Part shown: piece by piece, positions 1 to 5,229 of the stretch
How positions within the stretch are numbered: position 1 is the first letter of the stretch
Layout: each line of letters opens with the position of its first letter
Assembly (NCBI GenBank): GCA_030591745.1
Contig: JAUVAM010000223.1
Span: forward strand, 1-6,665
DNA from: Deltaproteobacteria bacterium
Lineage (GTDB): Bacteria > Myxococcota > B64-G9
Direction: 5' to 3'
DNA length: 6,665 nt
Translations under genes and position numbers: made by a program
The notes under the pieces: generated by a model
The model's input: the letters and a program-made list of their open reading frames with translations, nothing else
Told to the model about the DNA's origin: nothing
The model's database searches: none

Positions 1-6
1 CTATTG

Positions 7-35
7 TTGCATTATTCGCGAATCGCGAATAGAAT
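7..35 (+). promoter_or_regulatory. Candidate sigma70-type promoter of the regulator/nucleotidyltransferase operon
   Basis: A TAGAAT -10 box (30-35, five of six consensus bases) is preceded at 17 bp by TTGCAT (7-12), a partial -35 box. The predicted transcription start is about base 42, which is itself an ATG, so the mRNA may be leaderless. No Shine-Dalgarno-like sequence precedes either candidate start codon, which fits. The assignment is inference from motif and spacing. Confidence 0.45.
13..31. promoter_or_regulatory. 19-bp inverted repeat, candidate operator
   Basis: Perfect 9-bp arms, TATTCGCGA (13-21) and TCGCGAATA (23-31), are separated by one base. The dyad fills the spacer between the proposed -35 and -10 boxes and overlaps the first two bases of the -10 box. 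A dimeric repressor bound here would block RNA polymerase. The winged-helix protein encoded just downstream is the obvious candidate ligand, but binding is inferred. Confidence 0.55.
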
Positions 36-41
36 ATGGCC

Positions 42-572
42 ATGGTGCTCAAACCACAGGATATCCTGGTTCTTCTTAAGCTAATCAGCCGGCGAGGCCA
101 AGCTTGGACCTACCTTGAGCTTGCATCCGAACTGGGCATGAGCGCCTCGGAGATCAGCGCCGGCATTCGCAGATCCACTCAAGCCGGTCTGCTGTTGCCT
201 ACGTCCGGGCGAGAAGACAAACCACAGCCCGTGCGGCAAGCACTCTTGGAGTTTCTTATCCATGGCCTTAGATATGCGTTTCCACCCAAACTCGGCCAAC
301 TGACTCGCGGCCTGCCCACGGCTTGGGCCGCACCGCCTCTATGTAATCTGCTCACGCAACCCGACGAACCCCCGCCAGTCTGGCCCGATGCGGAGGGGGA
401 AGTACGAGGCATCGGCTTTTCTCCACTATACCCCGCTGTACCAAAGGCGGCTCGATGCGACAAAGACCTTTATGAAATGCTGGCTCTGGTGGACGCCATC
501 CGTGGAGGACGGGCCCGCGAACGAAAAATCGCAGCCAAAGAGCTTCGTCGACGAATAGAGAGAAAGAAGTGA
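42..572 (+). CDS. Winged-helix/MarR-like regulator, probable antitoxin partner of the nucleotidyltransferase
   Basis: A protein of 176 residues if started at ATG 42, or 178 from ATG 36. I chose 42 because ATG 36 abuts the proposed -10 box and could not be transcribed from it. Residues of about 23-54 (counted from ATG 36) form a helix-turn-helix: an ELASELGMS helix, a turn, then a recognition helix around SEISAGIRRSTQAGLL. The middle (about 69-102) is a basic-aromatic stretch, EFLIHGLRYAFP to LPTAWAAPPL, followed by a VWPDAEGEVRG segment and a C-terminal DAIRGGRARERKIAAKEL helix rich in Arg/Lys. I recognise this arrangement as a conserved uncharacterised family usually found beside nucleotidyltransferases. 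The stop codon overlaps the next gene's GTG, so the two are translationally coupled. Likely roles are autorepression through the dyad in its promoter and restraint of the downstream enzyme. DNA binding is well supported by fold; the antitoxin role is inferred from context. Confidence 0.85.
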   Translation: MVLKPQDILVLLKLISRRGQAWTYLELASELGMSASEISAGIRRSTQAGLLLPTSGREDKPQPVRQALLEFLIHGLRYAFPPKLGQLTRGLPTAWAAPPLCNLLTQPDEPPPVWPDAEGEVRGIGFSPLYPAVPKAARCDKDLYEMLALVDAIRGGRARERKIAAKELRRRIERKK

Positions 573-1273
573 ACGCCAAAGACCTCAGTGTCGAGCGGAT
601 GAAGCTTGTCGCCCATCGCCTGGGTCGATTGGTCGATGATGTCGTGTTCCTCGGGGGTAGTATCACCGGCCTTCTTGTGTCAGACAATGCAGCGCCCCTT
701 GCAAGACCCACGAAAGACGTCGATCTCATCTTGGAGGTGCTTTCCAGGAAAGACTACTACGAACTGGAAAAGCATCTGCTCCAACTCGGTTTCGTCCGCC
801 CCATGGAAAAAAACCAACCGATCTGTCGTTGGACAGTAAATGCTGTGCTTGTGGACATCATGCCAATCGATCCCCGGATTCTCGGTTTTTCGAATCGCTG
901 GTACCCGATGGCATTCAAGAACTCGATGCGTTTCCAGCTTGACGACGGCATGCAGGTTCGAATTGCCAACGGTCCATCTTTCCTTGCAATGAAACTAGAC
1001 GCATTCTTGCAACGTGGTGAATCCGATTTTCTCGGCAGTTCCGACCTTGAAGATTTCCTTTATGTCGTGGATGGGCGGGCCGAAATCATCGATGAAATTC
1101 TACGTGGGGACGAAAAAATCCGGGTCTACCTTTCAGCCGCCGTCCAGTCTCTTCTCAATGAAGATCGCTTTCGCGAATCACTAGCCGGCCACCTGCCCCC
1201 CGATCCGGGGAGTCAGGCCCGCCTCCCCATGCTTGAAAGCAGATTGCAGGAAATCGTCAATCTGGGGTCATGA
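569..1273 (+). CDS. AbiEii/AbiGii-like nucleotidyltransferase (probable type IV toxin)
   Basis: A 234-residue protein of the DNA polymerase beta-like nucleotidyltransferase superfamily. The visible motifs are GGS at 29-31 (nucleotide-binding turn), TKDVDL at 48-53 with the metal-binding pair D50 and D52, and VDIMPI at 95-100 supplying the third carboxylate, D96. Then comes an AMKLDAFLQRG segment with K142 and SDLEDF with D159 and D162, matching the C-terminal Lys/Asp motif of AbiEii-type enzymes. Start is GTG 569, overlapping the TGA of the regulator as GTGA, with the purine-rich AGAGAGAAAGAAG immediately upstream acting as ribosome-binding region. AbiEii and MenA-type toxins transfer nucleotides to RNA acceptors such as tRNA; the substrate here cannot be read from sequence. 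All catalytic residues look intact. The stop codon lies inside a 14-bp palindrome. The family call is firm; the toxin role is inferred from the paired regulator. A non-toxic nucleotidyltransferase is the main alternative. Confidence 0.85.
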   Translation: MNAKDLSVERMKLVAHRLGRLVDDVVFLGGSITGLLVSDNAAPLARPTKDVDLILEVLSRKDYYELEKHLLQLGFVRPMEKNQPICRWTVNAVLVDIMPIDPRILGFSNRWYPMAFKNSMRFQLDDGMQVRIANGPSFLAMKLDAFLQRGESDFLGSSDLEDFLYVVDGRAEIIDEILRGDEKIRVYLSAAVQSLLNEDRFRESLAGHLPPDPGSQARLPMLESRLQEIVNLGS

Positions 1274-1277
1274 CCCC
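1264..1277. repeat. 14-bp perfect palindrome at the nucleotidyltransferase stop codon
   Basis: GGGGTCA (1264-1270) is followed directly by TGACCCC (1271-1277), and the TGA stop is the start of the right arm. As RNA it could form a 5-bp stem with a CATG loop. No T-run follows on either strand, so I do not call a terminator. It ends one base before the duplicated metG 3' segment, so it may mark a junction. Confidence 0.6.
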
Positions 1278-1278
1278 G

Positions 1279-1322
1279 GCCTCACTCAAGACACCCGATC
1301 GCCGGGATTGGCTTCTGGATCG
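1279..1322 (-). repeat. Displaced copy of the metG 3' end (left 44-bp direct repeat)
   Basis: These 44 bases match 2289-2332 in the same orientation with a single difference (A1298 versus G2308). Read on the minus strand the copy would encode the last residues of MetG, DPEANPGDRVS and stop, plus 7 bases beyond the stop. The one difference turns GAC into GAT, both Asp. No metG sequence continues to the right of 1322, so this is a stranded fragment and not a gene. Confidence 0.85.
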
Positions 1323-1352
1323 CAACGATGTAGAGGTCGTTACGCAAACCTG

Positions 1353-2237
1353 CTAATTGCACTGACCGAACACGATTACCTCATCCGCTCTGTACGTATA
1401 ACTCACCCCATCCTTCACGCAGACAATATCTCCAATGGGCGCTTGATGCATATTCCAATAAGTCTCCCGGCCATCGTCATAACCGTGAAATGGAATATTG
1501 ACGCTTCCAACGTCGCAGGAGTCGAAGTTCACAGTTTGCCCAGGACACATGACCAAGGACTTGCCACCATCACTTGAGCCGGTAGTCGTATGGTGAAACC
1601 GGCTTGGATCAAGTTCCGGATCGGGATCTGGATCGCCCCGGCCGCAGACGCACCAGTCGCTCATGTGCCCGTCGTCGGCGCAGTCCAGCGGGTTGTTGAG
1701 CTCCTGCTGGCAACCGGGCTCGCCGCCGTAACTGGCGCTGCAGATCATGCCGGCTGCGGCGCAGTATGTGCCGCAGCCCACCCCGTTGGTGAAGACGCCC
1801 TCGCAGTGATTGACGCTGGAATCGCAAAGCTCGTAGGCGGCGTTGGCCACGATGCCCGAACAGTCCACTGGCTCCTCGCCGCCCGCGTCTTCGCCTATGC
1901 CGGCGTCTTCTTCACCAGCGTCTTGCAGGCCGGCGTCTTGTAGGCCGGCGTCTTCTTCACCGGCGTCTTCTTCACCAGCGTCTTCTTCACCAGCGTCTTC
2001 TTCACCAGCGTCTTGCAGGCCGGCGTCTTCTTCGCCAGCGTCTTGCAGACCGGCGTCTTCTTCGCCAGCGTCCGTCTGTCCGGCATCATCTTGTCCGGCG
2101 TCTTCTTCGCCAGCATCCAAGTCGCCTCCGTCAAGGTCGTCTAAGGAGGCACCGTCGGTGCCGCAGGCGGCCAGCAGAGCGCTCAGCAGCAAAAAGGGCA
2201 GAGAGCGGATGACTCTCTTCACAATTAATCCCTTCAT
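1353..2237 (-). CDS. Cys-rich lipoprotein with acidic DAGEE pentapeptide repeats
   Basis: A 294-residue exported protein. Residues 1-24 are a lipoprotein signal peptide with basic residues K2, K7, R8 and R11, then a hydrophobic SLPFLLLSALLAA core and lipobox LAAC with acylated C25. Residues 26-40 are an acidic linker. Residues 41-115 are 15 tandem pentapeptides, DAG followed by EE, LQ, QD, QT or IG, forming a long negatively charged spacer that would hold the rest away from the membrane. Residues 126-294 contain 14 cysteines (126, 138, 145, 155, 159, 166, 176, 186, 196, 198, 231, 241, 273, 293), an even number compatible with seven disulfides. The stretch YELCDSSVNHCEGVFTNGVGC and the following GTYCAAAGMIC resemble a Cys-rich module I have seen in myxobacterial secreted proteins; its function is unknown to me. 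ATG 2237 has a strong GGAGGT site four bases upstream. The gene follows metG by 58 bases on the same strand and may be read through from it. No catalytic motif is visible. Confidence 0.85.
   Translation of the reverse strand: MKGLIVKRVIRSLPFLLLSALLAACGTDGASLDDLDGGDLDAGEEDAGQDDAGQTDAGEEDAGLQDAGEEDAGLQDAGEEDAGEEDAGEEDAGEEDAGLQDAGLQDAGEEDAGIGEDAGGEEPVDCSGIVANAAYELCDSSVNHCEGVFTNGVGCGTYCAAAGMICSASYGGEPGCQQELNNPLDCADDGHMSDWCVCGRGDPDPDPELDPSRFHHTTTGSSDGGKSLVMCPGQTVNFDSCDVGSVNIPFHGYDDGRETYWNMHQAPIGDIVCVKDGVSYTYRADEVIVFGQCN
1893..2117 (-). repeat. 15-bp tandem repeat array encoding DAGxx pentapeptides
   Basis: Fifteen in-frame units of 15 bp within the lipoprotein gene. Read along the protein the variable pair runs EE, QD, QT, EE, LQ, EE, LQ, EE, EE, EE, EE, LQ, LQ, EE, IG. 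The identical central EE units suggest recent unit duplication. Gain or loss of whole units keeps the frame, so spacer length can vary without inactivating the gene. Confidence 0.9.
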
Positions 2238-2254
2238 GGTGACCTCCGTCAGAA

Positions 2255-2264
2255 TGAACGTTCA
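2255..2264. promoter_or_regulatory. 10-bp palindrome upstream of the lipoprotein gene
   Basis: TGAACGTTCA lies 18 bases upstream of the start codon and 8 bases from the GGAGGT ribosome-binding site, in the 58-bp gap after metG. It could be a small operator, or chance, given its length. I see no convincing promoter boxes in this gap. Confidence 0.25.
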
Positions 2265-2288
2265 ACAACACATCTGCGAAGCCGACCT

Positions 2289-2332
2289 GCCTCACTCAAG
2301 ACACCCGGTCGCCGGGATTGGCTTCTGGATCG
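2289..2332 (-). repeat. Right 44-bp direct repeat, the authentic metG 3' end
   Basis: Partner of 1279-1322. It covers the last 12 codons of metG including the stop, plus 7 bases of downstream sequence. Inside it CCCGG (2304-2308) and CCGGG (2312-2316) form a dyad around TCG; in the left copy the outermost loop-side pair is broken by the single A for G change. Confidence 0.85.
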
Positions 2333-4317
2333 GCCATGATTACGCGTAGGCGATCTTCGTTGGATTCTTTGGGGGCTGATGAGGCGCAGACCATGCCTTC
2401 GCTTAGGCCGAAGCGCATCTTGCGTGGTTTCAGGTTGGCCACGCAGATGACTTTGCGGCCGACCAGGACCTTGGGATCGGGGTAGGACGAGCGGATGCCG
2501 GCGAAGACCTGGCGTGTGCCCAGGGGACCTAAGCCCACCTTGAGCTGCAGTAGCTTTTTGGCGCCTTCCACCTCGGAGGCTTCGAGTATTTCGGCCACGC
2601 GCATGTCCACTTTGGAAAAGTCATCGATGCCGCATTCTTCGGCCAAGGGCACGTGGGGCTCGACCGGCTCGGCCTCGTCCGATTCGAAGATTTTGCGCGA
2701 GGCTTCCACCAGGGCGTCCATTTGCTTTAACTCCAGACGCTCGGCCAGGCGCTCGAACTCGCCTATTTCCGTGTCTTCGATCCGTCGGCCCAGGTCGGCG
2801 AAGCTCAGAGACCCCGTGCCCAGCATTTTTTCTATCTTGCCCACCATCTCCGGCAGAATGGGCTTTAAGTAAATCGCCAGAATCATGCCGAAGTTGGCCG
2901 CCGCCGTGCAGATCGAGCGGGCCTGTTCCTCGTCTTCGCGGGCCACTTTCCAGGGCTCGCTCTGCTGCATGTAGAGGTTGCCCTCTTCGGCCAGCTGGGT
3001 GATGCGCTGGGTCACGGCCGCCAGATCGCGCCGCTCGTAGGCCTCCAGGATATCTTCCGAAGCGGCCTGGGCCTTGTCCACCAGCGCCCGGCCCTCTGCG
3101 TTCAACTTGCCCAACTTGGAGCCCAGTTTGCCGTTGACGAATTTCAAGTTGCGCGAGTAAAGATTGACGATCTTGTTGACGAGTTCGGCGTTGACCCGGT
3201 TGACGAAGTCCTCAAAAACCAGATCGATGTCCTCGCTCTTGCTGTTGAGCTTGGCCGCGTAGTAGTAGCGCAGATACTGGGGATCAAGTTGCTCTAAGTA
3301 AGTCCGGGCGTTGATGAAGGTACCCCGACTCTTGGACATCTTCTCGCCCTCGACCCGCAGAAAACCGTGAACGTGTACGGTCTTGGGCAGGTTCAAGCCG
3401 GCGGCGTGCAGCATGGCCGGCCAGAACAGCGTATGGAAGTAAACGATGTCCTTGCCGATGATGTGCACGATCTCGCATTCCGGATCGCGCCAAAACTCAT
3501 CTATGTTGCGTCCGTTTTTGGCGCACCAATTGTCGCAGGAGGCGATGTAGCCGATGGGCGCGTCCAGCCACACATAAAAATACTTGTTCTCCTCGCCCGG
3601 GATGGGAAAGCCGAAATAGGGACCATCACGGCTGATGTCCCAATCGCGCAAGCCCTCTTCGATCCAGCGCCCCACGAAATTGGCCACGTCGGTCTGCAAG
3701 TTCTCCCGGGTCCACTTCGTCAAAACCTCGGTGAAGTCCGCCAGTTTGACAAAGATATGCTCCGTGCTCTTTCGCACGGGGGGCTTCCCGCAAATAGAGC
3801 AGCGGGGCTCTTTCAACTCGGTGGTCTGGTAGGTCGTGTTGCAGACCTCACAAGAGTCGCCGTACTGATCCTCGGCACCGCATTTGGGACAAATCCCGCG
3901 CACCAGCCGGTCGGGCAAAAAGATGCCGTCATGCTCACAGAAAGTCTGCTCCACCGGCCGCCGGTCCAGGTGACCTTTTTCCTTCAGCTGCCCATAAACA
4001 TAGCCGGCCCACTTCTCGTTCTCCGGGCTGTGGGTGCTGTAGTAGTTATCAAAAACAATCCCAAAATCCGTGAAATCCTTCAGGTGCTCTACGTGCATGG
4101 CCTCAATCAACTTCTCGGGCTCAATGCTCTCTTTCAAGGCCCGAATCATGATCGGCGTCCCATGGGTATCATCGGCGCAAAAATAATGAGCATCGAAACC
4201 CATCTGCTTCAGATAGCGCACCCAAATATCGGTTTGCAGATATTCCACCATGTGGCCCAAATGAATGCTGCCGTTCGCATAAGGCAAAGCACTGGTCACC
4301 AAAATTTTCCTAGTCAC
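2296..4317 (-). CDS. metG: Methionine--tRNA ligase (methionyl-tRNA synthetase)
   Basis: A 673-residue cytoplasmic class I aminoacyl-tRNA synthetase that activates methionine with ATP and charges initiator and elongator tRNA-Met. It is close to the length of the E. coli enzyme (677). The HIGH signature is HLGH at 19-22 within PYANGSIHLGH, and the KMSKS loop is at 326-330. The connective insert has CPKC (143-146) and CEVC (156-159), with a second pair CSIC (173-176), so it probably has two zinc knuckles. The helical anticodon-binding domain spans about 370-540. A C-terminal Trbp111/EMAP-like tRNA-binding OB domain runs from about 565 to the end (DFSKVDMRVAEI, FAGI, VANLKPRKMRFGLSEGM). I place the start at GTG 4317, which gives MTRKILVTSALPYANG and has GGAGG five bases upstream. 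The frame stays open further upstream to ATG 4569, but that stretch has no family similarity and runs through palindromes. The last 12 codons are duplicated at 1279-1322. Confidence 0.98.
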   Translation of the reverse strand: MTRKILVTSALPYANGSIHLGHMVEYLQTDIWVRYLKQMGFDAHYFCADDTHGTPIMIRALKESIEPEKLIEAMHVEHLKDFTDFGIVFDNYYSTHSPENEKWAGYVYGQLKEKGHLDRRPVEQTFCEHDGIFLPDRLVRGICPKCGAEDQYGDSCEVCNTTYQTTELKEPRCSICGKPPVRKSTEHIFVKLADFTEVLTKWTRENLQTDVANFVGRWIEEGLRDWDISRDGPYFGFPIPGEENKYFYVWLDAPIGYIASCDNWCAKNGRNIDEFWRDPECEIVHIIGKDIVYFHTLFWPAMLHAAGLNLPKTVHVHGFLRVEGEKMSKSRGTFINARTYLEQLDPQYLRYYYAAKLNSKSEDIDLVFEDFVNRVNAELVNKIVNLYSRNLKFVNGKLGSKLGKLNAEGRALVDKAQAASEDILEAYERRDLAAVTQRITQLAEEGNLYMQQSEPWKVAREDEEQARSICTAAANFGMILAIYLKPILPEMVGKIEKMLGTGSLSFADLGRRIEDTEIGEFERLAERLELKQMDALVEASRKIFESDEAEPVEPHVPLAEECGIDDFSKVDMRVAEILEASEVEGAKKLLQLKVGLGPLGTRQVFAGIRSSYPDPKVLVGRKVICVANLKPRKMRFGLSEGMVCASSAPKESNEDRLRVIMADPEANPGDRVS

Positions 4318-4365
4318 AATCCCCTCCCTTTCAAGCCAGCTCAAAAACACCACCAAACGGACACT

Positions 4366-4394
4366 TGAATACCACTTCGCATACCTTTCCACAA
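4366..4394 (-). promoter_or_regulatory. metG: Weak candidate promoter for metG
   Basis: On the minus strand TTGTGG (4394-4389) and TATTCA (4371-4366) are separated by 17 bases and would start transcription about 40 bases before GTG 4317. Only three and four of six bases match the sigma70 consensus, so this is tentative. Confidence 0.25.
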
Positions 4395-4430
4395 ACCCAG
4401 CTCCATCTGAAAAGGGGCTGCCCCGCCACG

Positions 4431-4453
4431 AAATGGCTGGCACCAAGTTTCGG
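4431..4453 (+). repeat. GGCTGGCACCA repeat, left copy
   Basis: AAATGGCTGGCACCAAGTTT followed by CGG matches, with a few changes, the stretch starting at 5389 (AGTGGCTGGCACCAGGTTCT). Both have the same orientation and lie on opposite sides of the ORF6N gene. It looks like a member of a dispersed family, but only this window could be examined. Confidence 0.5.
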
Positions 4454-4491
4454 GCCACCTTCCTGACCAGCGGCTGTCTGTAGGCCATTTT

Positions 4492-4514
4492 TAAGGTCAC
4501 AACTTGTGACCTTA
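4492..4514. repeat. ORF6N-type palindrome upstream of metG
   Basis: Perfect arms TAAGGTCACAA (4492-4502) and TTGTGACCTTA (4504-4514) around a single C. The same element, with one symmetric base-pair change and a different centre, occurs inside the ORF6N gene at 5014-5036. It lies 175 bases upstream of the metG start. It could be a protein-binding site, a hairpin element or a scrap of an ORF6N gene. Confidence 0.75.
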
Positions 4515-4549
4515 GAGGCCATCGAAACACCGTCGCCAAGGTGCTCCAT

Positions 4550-4569
4550 TTGTCCCACGCGTGGGACAA
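4550..4569. repeat. 20-bp perfect palindrome
   Basis: TTGTCCCACG (4550-4559) is followed directly by CGTGGGACAA (4560-4569). It is operator-like in size and lies 233 bases upstream of metG. The half-site TGTCCCAC recurs 75 bases away at 4626-4633. Confidence 0.7.
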
Positions 4570-4623
4570 GGTTTCGCCTTATTTTACAAACAGATAAGTG
4601 ACCCGACCGTTGCAAAATACCTA

Positions 4624-4636
4624 CATGTCCCACATG
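4624..4636. repeat. Dyad sharing the TGTCCCAC half-site
   Basis: CATGT (4624-4628) and ACATG (4632-4636) flank CCC. The shared TGTCCCAC core links it to the 20-bp palindrome, possibly as a second, weaker site for the same protein. It lies 63 bases past the stop of the ORF6N gene. Confidence 0.35.
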
Positions 4637-4698
4637 GCGCTTGGGGTATGGTGTTAACTTCAACATTGAGGATAAAACTTAATTCCGGTGGCTAGCTT

Positions 4699-5229
4699 TC
4701 AGCAAGCGTCCTCGTCGTGACCGAATCCGATTTTTCTCTTGGGGTTTTCGGGTCTTGCGATCAATTGGTGGATGACCTTGAAGATCGCGCGGATACTCTT
4801 GTCGTGGATGCCCACCTGAGATTCCAACTCTTCTAGCTTCCTCGTGACTTCTTCGCTGCTGGAATGGAGGCCTCGCATTCTGACGAAGGCGCGCATGATC
4901 TGGATATTGACTTGAATCGCCCGAGGGCTTCGCAGGACGCTGGATAGCATGGCGACGCCCTGTTCCGTGAATGCCATGGGATTGTATTTCCTGTGTTTTC
5001 CGCGACCAGGCTTTAAGATCACAAATTGTGATCTTAAAGCTCCATGCTCCTCATCTGTGAGAGGAAACATGAAATCCTCTGGGAAGCGGTCGGCGTTTCG
5101 GGCGACTGCTTGGTTCAGAATCCGTGTGTCGACACCGTAGAGCCTCGCCAGATCATGGTCCAGCATGACCCGCAGACCCCGCAATTCATAGATGTGTTCT
5201 TCCAGGCGAGAAAGATTGCTTTTCGTCAT
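4699..5229 (-). CDS. ORF6N domain-containing DNA-binding protein
   Basis: A 176-residue protein. Residues of about 9-95 are an ORF6N domain, a phage-type DNA-binding domain often linked with KilA-N proteins. Diagnostic stretches are IYELRGLRVMLDHDLARLYG, LNQAVARNADRFPEDFMFPL, LRSQFVILK (66-73) and AFTEQGVAMLSSVL (87-99), followed by QVNIQIMRAFVRMR. Residues of about 125-155 are a charged, probably coiled-coil helix (EEVTRKLEELESQVG), and the tail PENPKRKIGF is typical of the family's C terminus. It appears full length. ATG 5229 is preceded by TGGAGGG at a four-base spacing. The codons for LRSQFVILK form a 31-bp palindrome that recurs in shorter form upstream of metG. Such genes are common on prophages and accessory islands; no phage structural or lysis gene is nearby. 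Its biological role is not established; transcriptional control is a reasonable guess. Confidence 0.92.
   Translation of the reverse strand: MTKSNLSRLEEHIYELRGLRVMLDHDLARLYGVDTRILNQAVARNADRFPEDFMFPLTDEEHGALRSQFVILKPGRGKHRKYNPMAFTEQGVAMLSSVLRSPRAIQVNIQIMRAFVRMRGLHSSSEEVTRKLEELESQVGIHDKSIRAIFKVIHQLIARPENPKRKIGFGHDEDAC
5010..5040. repeat. 31-bp palindrome inside the ORF6N coding sequence
   Basis: Perfect 15-bp arms, GCTTTAAGATCACAA (5010-5024) and TTGTGATCTTAAAGC (5026-5040), flank a single A. On the minus strand it encodes the conserved A-LRSQFVILK segment. Perfect symmetry over 15 bp within codons is unlikely by chance. It may serve as an internal operator or hairpin. Confidence 0.85.

Larger units (their letters stand above)
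1279..2332. mobile_element. Candidate inserted lipoprotein cassette bounded by metG-end direct repeats
   Basis: The period between the two 44-bp repeats is 1010 bp and encloses exactly one complete gene, the DAG-repeat lipoprotein. Integrative elements often use the 3' end of a conserved gene as attachment site and restore the gene with their own copy, leaving a displaced fragment at the far end; this layout looks like that. There is no integrase, transposase or terminal inverted repeat inside, so mobilisation would have to be in trans, or this is the remnant of a larger element or a product of ectopic recombination. The repeat is seen; the mechanism is inference. Confidence 0.35.
4318..4698. 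other. Gene-free metG upstream region rich in dyads
   Basis: This 381-base gap between metG and the ORF6N gene holds no gene I accept. It contains the metG ribosome-binding site, a weak promoter candidate, a GGGGC-T-GCCCC dyad (4414-4424), one copy of the GGCTGGCACCA repeat, the ORF6N-type palindrome, a TGTCCCACG palindrome and a related half-dyad, each listed separately. No clear terminator for the ORF6N gene is visible. Its density of dyads suggests a patchwork of repeats or a complex control region. Confidence 0.6.

Noticed and set aside
36..41. ATG 36 as start of the winged-helix gene
   Set aside because: It directly follows the proposed -10 box and has no ribosome-binding site. It remains possible if transcription starts further upstream.
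1264..1277. Intrinsic terminator between the convergent genes
   Set aside because: The palindrome has no T-run on either side and its hairpin would have only a 5-bp stem.
1324..1341. Hairpin AACGA/TCGTT after the DAG lipoprotein stop
   Set aside because: Only a 5-bp stem with an 8-base loop and no T-run; too weak to call.
1893..2117. CRISPR-like repetitive array
   Set aside because: Units are contiguous 15-bp in-frame codon repeats with no spacers.
1843..2349. Plus-strand frame giving PASSSPASCRPASS repeats
   Set aside because: It is the antisense of the DAGEE array. The minus-strand gene has a signal peptide, lipobox and ribosome-binding site, while this frame has none.
3367..4368. Long plus-strand frame of 333 residues opposite metG
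   Set aside because: It lies almost entirely antisense to the conserved metG coding sequence; such long shadows are common in GC-rich genes.
4318..4569. Possible 84-residue N-terminal extension of MetG from ATG 4569
   Set aside because: The methionyl-tRNA synthetase family begins at the MTRKILVTSALPYANG position, which has its own GTG and strong ribosome-binding site. The extension runs through palindromes and a repeat and looks noncoding.
4331..4666. Minus-strand frame of 111 residues upstream of metG
   Set aside because: It is composed of the palindromes and the GGCTGGCACCA repeat, resembles no family, and ends on the metG ribosome-binding region.
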